NCBI RefSeq assembly: GCF_022818495.1
Contig: NZ_CP089291.1
Span: forward strand, 2,497,501 to 2,561,500
DNA length: 64,000 nt
Source: Fodinisporobacter ferrooxydans
GTDB lineage: Bacteria; Bacillota; Bacilli; Tumebacillales; MYW30-H2
Direction of reading: 5' to 3'
The translations under genes were made by a program, and so were the position numbers. Below, one piece after another: positions 1 through 8,107 of this stretch; positions within the stretch are counted from its first letter, which is position 1; each line of letters begins with the position of its first letter. Below the pieces are notes generated by a model that worked only from the letters and a program-made list of their open reading frames with translations, searched no databases and was not told the DNA's origin.

Positions 1-171
1 TTATTTGGCGGAGAAGGTACGCTTATCGGAACCATTATTGGTGCATTTATATTAGGTGTTATCAGCAATGGATTAAACCTTTTAAATGTAAATGCGTTTT
101 ACCAAGATGCCATTAAAGGAATTATTATTTTAATCGCCATTATGCTGGATCGCAAAAAAATATCCAGATAG
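1..171 (+). CDS. rbsC: Ribose-type ABC transporter permease, 3' end only
   Basis: The first 56 codons visible belong to the C-terminal end of a sugar ABC permease of the RbsC/AraH family (membrane channel for monosaccharide import). The segment reads LFGGEGTLIGTIIGAFILG and ends in a short cytosolic tail with DRKKISR before TAG; the GGxGTxxGxxxGAxxLG pattern is typical of the last part of this family. It runs directly into an RbsB-like binding protein 74 bp downstream, the usual rbsC-rbsB order. The 5' end lies outside the window. Confidence 0.88.
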   Translation, partial: LFGGEGTLIGTIIGAFILGVISNGLNLLNVNAFYQDAIKGIIILIAIMLDRKKISR

Positions 172-245
172 AAATTTCCTGATTCATGAATAAAGACAAA
201 ATGTCTTTATCAATATACGTCTAACAAAAAAGGGGAATGTACAGA

Positions 246-1211
246 ATGAAAAAGCAAATGGGTACACTCGCATTGGCAGGAATTTTGTCAGCAGGCTTGC
301 TTGCCGGATGTGGATCGCAACAAAATTCATCCACACAAACAGCAAAGGATACTTCAACACAAACAAGCAAAAGCGGGAAAACAATCGGGTTTGTCGTATC
401 GACGCTAAACAATCCGTTTTTCGTAGCCATGCGGGATGGGGCGCAAGCGGAAGCAACCAAACTAGGTGTAAAATTATTAGTGGAAGATGGCAATAACGAC
501 CCATCCAGTCAATTGAATCAAATTCAAAACTTGATTCAGCAAAAAGTGGATGCGATCATTTTGAATCCCGCATCCAGTCAAGCTCTTTCCAGTGCGGTTC
601 AAATGGCGAATCAAGCGAAGATTCCAGTCATTACATTGGACCGCAGCGTAGATTCCGGCAAAGTTGCCACATTTATTGCTTCTGATAATATCAAAGCAGG
701 TAAAATGGCGGCTGACCAGTTGATTCAAGCGCTCAAGGGAAAAGGCAGTGTAGTGGAATTGCAAGGCGTAATCGGGACATCTGCCGAGCGTGATCGGGAA
801 AAGGGATTTGATGAGGAAATTGCAACTGCTTCCGGAATCAAAGTAGTTGCGAAACAGCCAGCAGATTTTGATCGGACAAAAGCGCTTAATGTTATGCAAA
901 ACATTCTGCAAGCAAATCCTAATATTAAAGGAGTCTTTGCCCAAAATGATGAAATGGCTTTGGGAAGTTTAAAAGCCATCCAAGCTGCGAATAAAAAGGG
1001 TATAGCAATTGTTGGAATCGATGGGGAAAAAGAAGCGATCAATAACGTTCAAAATGGCTCCATGCTTGCAGATATAGCACAGCAACCAAGTCAAGAAGGG
1101 GCACTTGGGGTAGACAACGCTTTAAAAGTGATTGAAGGCAAATCTGTACCATCGACGATTGCTTCGCCTCTGCAGCTTGTAGTTAAAGGAACTCAATTCT
1201 CCGGGTTTTAA
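246..1211 (+). CDS. rbsB: Ribose-type ABC transporter substrate-binding lipoprotein
   Basis: Extracellular sugar-binding lipoprotein (321 aa) of the periplasmic-binding-protein type 1 fold, partner of the upstream RbsC-like permease. The N-terminus is a lipoprotein signal peptide with lipobox LLAGC, followed by a Ser/Thr/Gln linker and the mature domain starting near TIGFVVSTLNNPFFVAM, a hallmark of RbsB-like proteins; NDEMALG and VGIDG in the second lobe also fit. I start at ATG 246 because the AAGGGGA site at 229-236 is correctly spaced for it; an in-frame ATG at 237 would sit directly on the ribosome site. The sugar could be ribose or a related monosaccharide or autoinducer-like furanose; only the family is certain. 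Confidence 0.9.
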   Translation: MKKQMGTLALAGILSAGLLAGCGSQQNSSTQTAKDTSTQTSKSGKTIGFVVSTLNNPFFVAMRDGAQAEATKLGVKLLVEDGNNDPSSQLNQIQNLIQQKVDAIILNPASSQALSSAVQMANQAKIPVITLDRSVDSGKVATFIASDNIKAGKMAADQLIQALKGKGSVVELQGVIGTSAERDREKGFDEEIATASGIKVVAKQPADFDRTKALNVMQNILQANPNIKGVFAQNDEMALGSLKAIQAANKKGIAIVGIDGEKEAINNVQNGSMLADIAQQPSQEGALGVDNALKVIEGKSVPSTIASPLQLVVKGTQFSGF

Positions 1212-1271
1212 GCCATACGATTGAGACAGTCATTTCAAGCGAGAGAGTACTTTCAAACGCATATTTTACAT

Positions 1272-1303
1272 GAAAAAGACTTTGCCGCGGCAAAGTCTTT
1301 TTC
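1272..1303 (+). terminator. Rho-independent terminator after rbsB
   Basis: A perfect 32-bp palindrome (half-site GAAAAAGACTTTGCCG) with A-rich and T-rich flanks lies 60 bp after the rbsB stop. The T-tract on both strands makes it potentially bidirectional. Confidence 0.85.
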
Positions 1304-1486
1304 AACAACAGGATAAAATCTATAGTAGCCCTGTTCATTTATCCAGGTGTATTCCATGGGCATATTTTACTAGTACGTTTTAACCATTTAAAATAGTCGT
1401 AAAAGATCTGATGATTCACGTGAAATCAAGGTATAGTGTAAGTAAGAAATAGAACTCAAGCAAAACAAAACATTCAAGTTTTTGTT

Positions 1487-1510
1487 AATACGTGAATTAT
1501 TTCACATAAT
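1487..1510. promoter_or_regulatory. Imperfect operator-like inverted repeat (site 1)
   Basis: Half-sites AATACGTGAA and TTCACATAAT separated by 4 bp match the perfect repeat at 1744-1767 (8 of 10 positions in the left arm). It overlaps the region just before the ribosome site of the 61-aa ORF. A further perfect palindrome TTCACGTGAA lies at 1415-1424. The shape suits a dimeric winged-helix repressor such as a MarR type; no such gene is nearby. Confidence 0.45.
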
Positions 1511-1526
1511 AAGGAGCTGATTAGCG

Positions 1527-1712
1527 ATGTTACTTTGGAAAATTGCAGAAAGAATACACAAAACCAATCTTGATATCGAAAAATGGGTGGATGGTGCGAC
1601 TGCAGATGGATCTCCGTGGGATTTCGAACCTTATCATCGGGTAGAAAATCTGGAAACTCCTCCACGAGAGATTTTGTTGGAAGGTGATGAACATGTTCAC
1701 ATGGTTAATTAA
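1527..1712 (+). CDS. Small hypothetical protein, 61 aa
   Basis: I do not recognise this protein. It is short, acidic and soluble, with three Trp and the sequence EKWVDGATADGSPWDFEPYHRVE in its middle part, and no signal peptide or membrane segment. An AAGGAG site at 1511-1516 is well placed before ATG 1527, which is the main support for its being real. It lies between two matching inverted repeats and upstream of the DoxX gene, so it is probably expressed with or under the same control as doxX. Confidence 0.6.
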   Translation: MLLWKIAERIHKTNLDIEKWVDGATADGSPWDFEPYHRVENLETPPREILLEGDEHVHMVN

Positions 1713-1743
1713 ATAGGCAGCCATTTCTGAGTTTTTCAACCCG

Positions 1744-1767
1744 ATTATGTGAATGATTTCACATAAT
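1744..1767. promoter_or_regulatory. Perfect operator-like inverted repeat (site 2)
   Basis: Half-sites ATTATGTGAA and TTCACATAAT are exact reverse complements with a TGAT spacer. The site sits 30 bp before the DoxX start codon and repeats site 1 upstream of the small ORF. The position suggests repression of doxX by an unidentified dimeric regulator. Confidence 0.5.
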
Positions 1768-1797
1768 GATTTTTATAAACCACAGGGGTGAAACGTC

Positions 1798-2337
1798 ATG
1801 TTCACGAATTGGTTACGCACGAATAAGAATGCAGCGATCGTCTTGACAATTCTTCGCGTCTATCTTGGCTGGCAATGGTTGACGGCGGGATTTGAAAAAT
1901 TGACGGGAGCAAAACCGTTTGATGCCAGCGGGTTTTTGACAAACAGTATCAAGCATCCAGTTTTGGGGCCGGCAAAAGATGTCGTCTATCCGATTTTTCA
2001 CTGGTTTATTCAAAATTTTGTCATGCCAAATATGAAAGTATTCAATTTTTTGATTCCTTGGGGAGAGTTCCTGGTTGGATTGGGATTGGTTCTTGGCGTA
2101 GTAACAACAACTGCTGTCTTTTTCGGAATGCTGATGAATTTTATGTATCTGCTTGCCGGAACTGTATCGACAAACCCTTGGGATATTCTGATTGGAATGT
2201 TTATTATTGTGGCTGGCTATAATGCGGGGCGATTTGGCGGAGACTATTGGGTGATCCCGTACCTGCGAAATCTCAAACACGAACGGTTTCATTTCGATCA
2301 CTTTAAATTTGGCGGTCATAAGGGCGCACGCATTTAA
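1798..2337 (+). CDS. DoxX family membrane protein
   Basis: Integral membrane protein of 179 aa in the DoxX/DoxD family (four-helix proteins linked to thiol and quinone redox stress; the archaeal DoxD is part of thiosulfate:quinone oxidoreductase). The family signature LRVYLGWQWLTAGFEKLTG is at residues 18-36, followed by a TM segment around WGEFLVGLGLVLG, another around FFGMLMNFMYLLAG, and a last one around ILIGMFIIVAGYNAGRFGGDYW. Start ATG 1798 has GGGGTGA with 7-bp spacing. Operator-like repeats upstream suggest induction by a chemical signal. The precise reaction is unknown. Confidence 0.85.
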   Translation: MFTNWLRTNKNAAIVLTILRVYLGWQWLTAGFEKLTGAKPFDASGFLTNSIKHPVLGPAKDVVYPIFHWFIQNFVMPNMKVFNFLIPWGEFLVGLGLVLGVVTTTAVFFGMLMNFMYLLAGTVSTNPWDILIGMFIIVAGYNAGRFGGDYWVIPYLRNLKHERFHFDHFKFGGHKGARI

Positions 2338-2377
2338 TGATTAAACAAAAATCAACAAAATGATTGCGAAACATATG

Positions 2378-2420
2378 AAACCCAAGCAGAGTGTATTTTA
2401 GCTACTGCTTGGGTTTTGTT
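2378..2420 (+). terminator. Rho-independent terminator after doxX
   Basis: A 12-bp perfect stem (AAACCCAAGCAG with CTGCTTGGGTTT) around a 15-nt loop is followed by a T-rich run. Confidence 0.8.
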
Positions 2421-2428
2421 TGTTATAG

Positions 2429-2472
2429 AGGATGTTCAAAAAGTAGTCAAAACTCCACGTCGGATTGCTTTG
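2429..2472. repeat. 153-bp element, truncated copy A
   Basis: The 44-bp remnant starts with AGGATGTTCAAAAAGTAGTC, the same end as the copies at 7810, 12254, 31317 and 54947, and is preceded by GTTATAG, which resembles the CTTATAG duplication of copy B. The rest of the element is lost. From here to dltC (2615) I see only AT-rich sequence that probably holds the dlt promoter. Confidence 0.75.
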
Positions 2473-2614
2473 AGCATTTATAGAAAATATCCAGGGATTT
2501 TACACATTTTTTACATAATTTCATAGGTTTCCTTTTGATAATCTAATAATGAACAGATTTTAATCGGAGTGGAAATAAACTGTTGCAAGTGAAGAAAAGA
2601 TTGGAGGAACAAAA

Positions 2615-2854
2615 ATGTCCCAAATTCGCGAACATGTCTTAAATATACTAATCGATGTGTGCAAGGAAGAAGAAATTCGGTCACATCCCGATATTCATTT
2701 GTTTGATTCCGGCTTACTGGATTCCATGGGCATTGTTGAACTATTAGTAGAGATAGAAGAGAAGTTAAGCGTCCATATATCGATTACGGAATTCGATCGT
2801 GACGAATGGTCCACAGCGAATAAAATTATGTCATATGTCGAGAGTCGTGCGTGA
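2615..2854 (+). CDS. dltC: D-alanyl carrier protein DltC
   Basis: Small acyl-carrier-type protein (79 aa) that carries D-alanine on a 4'-phosphopantetheine arm between the ligase DltA and the membrane acyltransferase DltB. The attachment motif is LFDSGLLDSMGIVELL, with the modified serine at residue 37. GGAGGAAC precedes ATG 2615. It is the first gene of the operon here, whereas in Bacillus it normally follows dltB. Family assignment is firm from length, motif and neighbours. Confidence 0.92.
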   Translation: MSQIREHVLNILIDVCKEEEIRSHPDIHLFDSGLLDSMGIVELLVEIEEKLSVHISITEFDRDEWSTANKIMSYVESRA

Positions 2855-2877
2855 CAGGGAAAGGTTGAAGAAATCAG

Positions 2878-3039
2878 ATGAAATCGTTCATTCGTTTCTT
2901 CCTAGAATGGAAGAATTATTATTATTTTTTATGGATGATCCGGACTCTTTATTATCTGTCGATCCTTCTGGCACTCGTTTATTTTTACGGATTTGTCAAT
3001 GATACTCCGAAAACCAATTTTATTTATGATGGTTTTTAA
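2878..3039 (+). CDS. dltX: DltX, small membrane D-alanine transfer protein
   Basis: This 53-aa ORF has the DltX layout: a short basic, aromatic N-terminus (KSFIRFFLEWKNYYYFLWM), one transmembrane helix (about LYYLSILLALVYFYGFV) and an extracellular C-terminal hexapeptide FIYDGF. In characterised Dlt systems the tyrosine of this terminal FxYxxF-like motif takes D-alanine from DltB before DltD passes it to teichoic acid. The gene lies between dltC and dltA, in a different frame from a longer spurious ORF at 2799-3002, and dltA follows after 15 bp. It is short enough to be missed by routine ORF cut-offs. Confidence 0.88.
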   Translation: MKSFIRFFLEWKNYYYFLWMIRTLYYLSILLALVYFYGFVNDTPKTNFIYDGF

Positions 3040-3054
3040 TCTCGAAGGGGAAAT

Positions 3055-4593
3055 GTGAGTATGAATATTCTACAGCAAGTATTTCACAATGCAAACGAAC
3101 ATCCGAATCGAACGGCCTTTAAGAATCGGAAGGAATGTATTACATATCAAGAGTTATGGGAACAATCGGACGCATTGGCGCATTGGATTGCGGCACGCTT
3201 TGGAAGCGAAAAAACTCCAATCGTCGTGTATGGACACAAAGAACCGCTGATGCTTGTATGTTTTTTGGCCTGTGTCAAAACAGGGCGAGCCTATATTCCT
3301 GTCGATCTTTCCACACCATTAGATCGTTTGGAACGCATCCTATTGAATTCGAAGACAAAGTTGGTGCTTTCGCCAATAGAATCCCCAAACATGACTTCAA
3401 CTGCGATTTCTGTACTTCGTGGAACGGACTTGGCGACCGTTATTTCTCAAAATAAGGGGAAGACTCTATCTTCCGACAATTGGGGAGAAGGAGAAGACAA
3501 CTTTTATATTATGTATACGTCCGGAAGCACAGGCGAACCCAAAGGTGTACAAATCACTCACCAATGTTTATCAAGCTTTTTGCACTGGATGATCGATCAT
3601 TTTGGCATTCAGAAGAACAGCACATTTCTCAATCAAGCACCTCTATCTTTTGATCTTTCCGTTATGGATCTGTATACATCTCTTGTCAGCGGCGGAACGA
3701 TTTGGTCTGTGGATCAAGAAATGATCGCAAATCCGCGGATTTTATTTGAAGAATTGAAAACTTCCCATCTGACTGTATGGGTGTCTACACCTTCCTTTGC
3801 TGAATTATGTTTACGCGATTCATCCTTTCATGAAGAGCTGATTCCCCATTTGCGCACGTTTTTATTTTGCGGGGAAACTTTACACGGCACAACGGCTCGT
3901 AATTTGATCAACCGTTTTCCCAAAATCAAACTGTACAATACGTATGGTCCAACGGAAGCAACGGTCGCTGTTGCATCGATACAAATTACCGAGTCGATCC
4001 TGGAGCAATTTTCTCAACTGCCGGTTGGGGTTGTGAAAGCCGACTGTGAGATTCAAATCATAAACGAAAAGGGCGAATGTCTTGCTGAAGGAGAAAAAGG
4101 AGAGATCATTATTTTTGGGCCGAGTGTGAGTCCTGGCTATTATCAGAATGAAGAAAAAACGCATCAACGCTTTTTTATGATGAGTGGAAAACGTGGATAT
4201 CGCACAGGTGATATAGGGTATCTCGAACAGGGGCTGTTATTTTTTCATGGCAGATCGGATTATCAAGTAAAATTGCAAGGATATCGAATTGAACTGGAAG
4301 ATATTGAAGAAAATTTGTTGAAATTGCCGAGCGTAAGCCACGCAGCAGTAATCCCAAAATACAAGAATAACGTATGCGAGTATTTGACTGCATTTGTTGT
4401 CTCCGAATCAAATTCCGATTCAGTTTCTGCCGAGAACCATCTTTCTCTTGCATTAGCGCTGAAAAAGGAACTTGCCAACTACATTCCGTCATATATGATT
4501 CCGAGAAAAATCGTCTTTAAAAAACACCTTCCCTTGACAGCAAACGGGAAAATTGATCGAAATGCATTGGCAAGCGAGGGTTTTAAAGAATGA
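3055..4593 (+). CDS. dltA: D-alanine--D-alanyl carrier protein ligase DltA
   Basis: Cytosolic adenylating enzyme (512 aa) that activates D-alanine with ATP and loads it on DltC for teichoic acid D-alanylation. ANL-superfamily motifs appear in order: YIMYTSGSTGEPKG at about residues 150-163, TYGPTEATVAVAS near 302-314, YRTGDIGYLEQG near 382-393, and the C-terminal lysine in LTANGKIDR. Length fits DltA (about 505 aa). The start is GTG 3055 or ATG 3061; the GAAGGGG site at 3044-3050 allows both. The stop overlaps the dltB start by 4 bp, indicating translational coupling. Confidence 0.94.
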   Translation: MSMNILQQVFHNANEHPNRTAFKNRKECITYQELWEQSDALAHWIAARFGSEKTPIVVYGHKEPLMLVCFLACVKTGRAYIPVDLSTPLDRLERILLNSKTKLVLSPIESPNMTSTAISVLRGTDLATVISQNKGKTLSSDNWGEGEDNFYIMYTSGSTGEPKGVQITHQCLSSFLHWMIDHFGIQKNSTFLNQAPLSFDLSVMDLYTSLVSGGTIWSVDQEMIANPRILFEELKTSHLTVWVSTPSFAELCLRDSSFHEELIPHLRTFLFCGETLHGTTARNLINRFPKIKLYNTYGPTEATVAVASIQITESILEQFSQLPVGVVKADCEIQIINEKGECLAEGEKGEIIIFGPSVSPGYYQNEEKTHQRFFMMSGKRGYRTGDIGYLEQGLLFFHGRSDYQVKLQGYRIELEDIEENLLKLPSVSHAAVIPKYKNNVCEYLTAFVVSESNSDSVSAENHLSLALALKKELANYIPSYMIPRKIVFKKHLPLTANGKIDRNALASEGFKE

Positions 4594-5801
4594 TACCATA
4601 CTCGGACTTTACGTTTTTTGGAATTTTATTTTTGTTCTTGATTCCGGCAATTGTACTGGGTTTTTTGGGAAAAGGGATCCGGGGATATGCGTTTTTCATG
4701 CATTTTGTGTTCATTTGGCTGATTTTTGGCAACAACTCGCAAGAATTATATTCTCTGGTGATCTATGTACTGTATCAATGGATGGTTTTGTGTTTGTATT
4801 TCAAATATAAAGACCAAAATTGGACATATCCGATTGCATTGCTGTTCAGTCTTCTTCCACTGGTTTTGGTAAAAATTACGCCAGTACTCAGTCCGCATTC
4901 AACACTTGGATTTTTAGGCGTTTCCTATTTAACATTTAAAAACGTACAAATCATTATAGAAGCCAAGGATCAATTGATAAAAGACATAACGCCATATGAA
5001 TTTTTTGATTTTTTGTTATTCTTTCCAACCATTAGTTCCGGACCGATTGACAGGTACCGTCGGTATGGAAAAGATGCGCAAATCGAATGGACAGACAAGC
5101 AGTATGGGGAATTTCTTTTTCAAGGAATCCATCGATTGTTTCAAGGATTTCTATATAAATACATTTTGGCATATCTCATCAATCGCTATTGGTTGCCGTT
5201 AAAATTTTTACAAGATCGACCCGTTGCTGCGTTTGTATATCATTCCTATCAACAGTTTTTTCATTACTTTTTTACATTGGCCCAATTTAAGACGTTTGTA
5301 TCCGCTGTATTGTACATGTATGGCTACAGTTTGTATCTGTTTTTCGATTTTGCCGGTTATACGGCGTTTGCGGTTGGCGTGAGCTATATTCTTGGCATAA
5401 AGACGCCGGAAAATTTCAATCGGCCGTTTATCAGCCGCAACATCAAGGAGTTTTGGAATCGGTGGAATATGACATTGTCGTTTTGGTTCCGCGATTACGT
5501 GTTTATGCGGGTAGTGTTCGCGTTAACACGAAAAAAAGTGCTGAAAAGCAGGCAAATCATTTCCTACATCGGCTATCTGTCCTTGTTTGGTTTAATGGGA
5601 TTTTGGCATGGACTGGCATGGCATTATATCGTCTATGGATTGTATCATGCGGCATTATTTATCGGATACGATTTGTTTGACCGTTTTAATAAAAAATGTA
5701 ATATTTGGAAGAATAATGTATATTTCCGCGGGTTGTCAGTTGTGATTACATTCCATTTTGTGTGTTTTGGATTTTTGATATTTTCCGGATACCTGTTTTA
5801 A
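4590..5801 (+). CDS. dltB: MBOAT O-acyltransferase DltB
   Basis: Polytopic membrane acyltransferase of the MBOAT family (403 aa) that takes D-alanine from DltC at the inner face of the membrane and delivers it outward. Around eleven hydrophobic segments are visible. The MBOAT signature FNRPFISRNIKEFWNRWNMTLSFWFRDYV and the catalytic-histidine region GFWHGLAWHYIVYGLYHA are both present. Its ATG overlaps the dltA stop (ATGA). Confidence 0.94.
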   Translation: MIPYSDFTFFGILFLFLIPAIVLGFLGKGIRGYAFFMHFVFIWLIFGNNSQELYSLVIYVLYQWMVLCLYFKYKDQNWTYPIALLFSLLPLVLVKITPVLSPHSTLGFLGVSYLTFKNVQIIIEAKDQLIKDITPYEFFDFLLFFPTISSGPIDRYRRYGKDAQIEWTDKQYGEFLFQGIHRLFQGFLYKYILAYLINRYWLPLKFLQDRPVAAFVYHSYQQFFHYFFTLAQFKTFVSAVLYMYGYSLYLFFDFAGYTAFAVGVSYILGIKTPENFNRPFISRNIKEFWNRWNMTLSFWFRDYVFMRVVFALTRKKVLKSRQIISYIGYLSLFGLMGFWHGLAWHYIVYGLYHAALFIGYDLFDRFNKKCNIWKNNVYFRGLSVVITFHFVCFGFLIFSGYLF

Positions 5802-5816
5802 AGGGGTTACTCTACT

Positions 5817-7025
5817 ATGGATCGTATAAATATGGATCGTATAAAAAAACCGGCATTTGGACCCTTGATCGCAGCGCTTGCGATCCTCTTGATTTTGTTG
5901 TTTTTCCCCGTATCCTTTGCCAAAAAATTGCTGACAAATCAAGATATAGAAAAAGTTGCCGCATCTGCAGATCTGGCAAAGTTTAAAAATGTCTTTTTGC
6001 AAAAAGAAGCATTTTCCATGAATCAAAAGTTTTTACCCTTTTTCGGTTCATCTACCATCGGGATTTTTAGCAGGTATCATCCTGTCAACTTTTTTTCTCC
6101 CAATCAATTTGCTCCGTACCTGGTTGGGCAGCCGGGATGCACCAATATCATTCATGTCATGGACTTTTCAGCGTTAAGCGGGAACTTGTATCACAAAAAA
6201 CTGGTGTTCATGCTTGATACGTCCGAATTTATGAATCCCAATGGCATTGGCGATCAGGGATTTAGCAAATTTTACTCGCCGTTAAACGGTTATGAGTTTC
6301 TCTTTAATGATGAAATTCGTCCGCAAGACAAGAAACAAGTGGCGGAACAATTGTTAAAGTATGCGGCAGTCAAAAAGGACGGATTGCTTGCGACGATTTT
6401 AGAAGGGATCACACATGATTCTTTATCGTATCAAATCAAGGCGGATTTTCTCAAACCGATTGCGTATCTTCGCATGAAACTATTGGAAAAACAAGATTTT
6501 ATCCAGTCGTTGCAATTGGTGAATCGGATACAGCCCTATCATCAGCAGTTCGTCCCGCGCAATCTCCCATGGAACCAGCTGCGAAGCATGGCAATCCAGG
6601 AAGCAAAGCCGCAGACGAATAACAATCCATACGGCATGCTGGATGGGTTTTATAAACAAAAGGTACAGAAATTCAAAGGAAAACTGAAAGATTCCTGGAA
6701 ACCGAATCATATGAATTACCTGCATTCTGTTGCATATGTGGATTTGCAAGCGATTTTAGACGTTTTAAAGAGTGAACACGCAGATCCGGTATTTGTCTTG
6801 ATCCCGCAAAAAGGGGCATGGGATGATTACAAAGGATTTACGAACTCCTATCGAAATCTTCTGTACAATAAAATTGTAAATGAAGTGAAGGCGGAAGGGT
6901 TTCAAGTTCTTGATTATCGGAACCATCAATACGACAAATATTTTTTAAGAGATTTTTGGCACCTGGGATGGACGGGCTGGGTGCAAGTGGATCATGATCT
7001 TGCCAACTATATGAAACAAAAATAG
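5817..7025 (+). CDS. dltD: D-alanyl-lipoteichoic acid biosynthesis protein DltD
   Basis: Membrane-anchored extracellular acyltransferase of the SGNH type (402 aa) that completes D-alanine transfer to teichoic acid. A single N-terminal anchor (about residues 15-36) precedes the domain. FFGSSTIG holds the candidate catalytic serine and DFWHLGW near the C-terminus supplies the Asp/His pair. AAAGGGG at 5800-5807 fits ATG 5817. The first ten codons are an exact-length duplication: ATGGATCGTATAAA occurs at 5817 and again at 5832, so a second start with the same context exists. Confidence 0.93.
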   Translation: MDRINMDRIKKPAFGPLIAALAILLILLFFPVSFAKKLLTNQDIEKVAASADLAKFKNVFLQKEAFSMNQKFLPFFGSSTIGIFSRYHPVNFFSPNQFAPYLVGQPGCTNIIHVMDFSALSGNLYHKKLVFMLDTSEFMNPNGIGDQGFSKFYSPLNGYEFLFNDEIRPQDKKQVAEQLLKYAAVKKDGLLATILEGITHDSLSYQIKADFLKPIAYLRMKLLEKQDFIQSLQLVNRIQPYHQQFVPRNLPWNQLRSMAIQEAKPQTNNNPYGMLDGFYKQKVQKFKGKLKDSWKPNHMNYLHSVAYVDLQAILDVLKSEHADPVFVLIPQKGAWDDYKGFTNSYRNLLYNKIVNEVKAEGFQVLDYRNHQYDKYFLRDFWHLGWTGWVQVDHDLANYMKQK

Positions 7026-7037
7026 CGGTTGGATGGG

Positions 7038-7074
7038 GGCAGTGCGAACATTTGCCACAGTCGTTCGCCCTGCC
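7038..7074. terminator. Hairpin between convergent dltD and deacetylase genes
   Basis: GGCAGTGCGAAC and GTTCGCCCTGCC pair over 12 bp with one mismatch. It lies between two convergent genes, as a shared terminator would, but the T-tract is poor on both strands. Confidence 0.5.
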
Positions 7075-7095
7075 TTGATAAGTCTCACACTTGAT

Positions 7096-7788
7096 TCACT
7101 TGGTTTGCAAAAGATCGGTGACGGTTAAAAACTGGTATCCCTGTTTTTGAAGTTCCGGGAGGATGATTTTGAGTGCCTCTACCGTTTGTGAACAATCTCC
7201 TTCAAAATCATGAAATAAAACGATATCACCGTTATGGACATTGGATAAAACGGTGCGGACAATTTTATCAACACCAGGTTTTTTCCAGTCCCTCGTATCT
7301 TGATACCATGACCAAAGAACGATTTGACAATGTTGCTGTTTGGCGACATTGATGACAGAGGGATTCACAATTCCCCCCGGCGGTCGGAATATGTGCGGGA
7401 CCTGCTCGATTGTATCGTATATGGCCTCTTGTGTTTGAACGACTTCTTGCTCGGCTCTTTGGAGCGCAGATCCTTTTAAATATTGATGATCAAACGTGTG
7501 ATTCGCAATCTCGTGGCCTTCGTTGACTTCACGTATGACAAGTTTCGGATACATTCCTACACGTTTTCCAAGGACAAAAAATGTGGCGTTGGCGTTATAT
7601 TGTTTCAGAATATCCAGGATTTTTGGGGTGAATACAGGATTGGGACCGTCGTCAAATGTAAGAGCAATCACCTTTTTGTCTGTATGAATGCTGGATACCA
7701 CTTCATCTGTCTTGGCATACGAAACTCCGCAAAGACAAAGGAGAATTGATGCGAATGTCGCTATAGACCCTTTCCGATACAAAGCCAT
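7096..7788 (-). CDS. Secreted polysaccharide deacetylase (NodB domain)
   Basis: Exported carbohydrate esterase family 4 enzyme (about 230 aa) that removes acetyl groups from a polysaccharide, probably a peptidoglycan or chitin-like polymer. The signal peptide is MALYRKGSIATFASILLCLC. Motif 1 is LTFDDGPNP with the catalytic Asp pair, motif 2 is HEIANHTFDH with the metal-binding histidines, motif 3 is RPPGG, and LFHDF supplies the last histidine region. The start is ATG 7788; an in-frame GTG at 7794 is possible and neither has a convincing ribosome site. The upstream side is occupied by element copy B, whose end forms a promoter only about 14 bp from the start, which would give an almost leaderless mRNA. 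Confidence 0.88.
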   Translation of the reverse strand: MALYRKGSIATFASILLCLCGVSYAKTDEVVSSIHTDKKVIALTFDDGPNPVFTPKILDILKQYNANATFFVLGKRVGMYPKLVIREVNEGHEIANHTFDHQYLKGSALQRAEQEVVQTQEAIYDTIEQVPHIFRPPGGIVNPSVINVAKQQHCQIVLWSWYQDTRDWKKPGVDKIVRTVLSNVHNGDIVLFHDFEGDCSQTVEALKIILPELQKQGYQFLTVTDLLQTK

Positions 7789-7802
7789 CCCCACTTTTTT
7801 GT

Positions 7803-7831
7803 CTTATAGAGGATGTTCAAAAAATAGTCAA
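7803..7831 (-). promoter_or_regulatory. Putative promoter formed by element copy B and its target site
   Basis: On the minus strand TTGACT (7831-7826) lies inside the element end, and TATAAG (7808-7803) lies in the duplicated target CTATAAG, with a 17-bp spacer. It points at the deacetylase gene. The -10 is very close to the start codon, so the transcript would begin near 7796. Confidence 0.5.
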
Positions 7832-7962
7832 AACTCCACGGCGGATTGCTTTGTCGAATCCCAAAACGTCTTGCTCATGTACCAAACACGTACACTCCGC
7901 CGCCTTTTCGTGCTTCGACTTCGCACTCCTTGTGTCTTACTTAACCACTTTTTGAACACGCA
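7810..7962. mobile_element. 153-bp MITE-like element, full copy B
   Basis: The element is bounded by the 7-bp direct repeats CTTATAG at 7803-7809 and 7963-7969. Its ends, AGGATGTTCAAAAAATAGTC and the complement of TGCGTGTTCAAAAAGTGGTT, are imperfect terminal inverted repeats. It has no transposase, so it would have to be moved in trans. It matches copies D and E in length (153 bp) and almost throughout in sequence. Confidence 0.85.
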
Positions 7963-8107
7963 CTTATAGTATGACCGAAATCCGAGATCGTAATCAAACG
8001 TCTTTCATGGAAAATGATTTCCAATTGAAAGAATTACGTGGGATTTCTAATTTGTTTCCATAATTGTTCCAAAATCTAGCGATATAGTAGGACATGTAAA
8101 TACGAAA

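Noticed and set aside
2799-3002. 67-aa ORF between dltC and dltA
   Set aside because: It overlaps dltC and is out of frame with the DltX ORF, whose membrane helix and FIYDGF tail make it the real gene.
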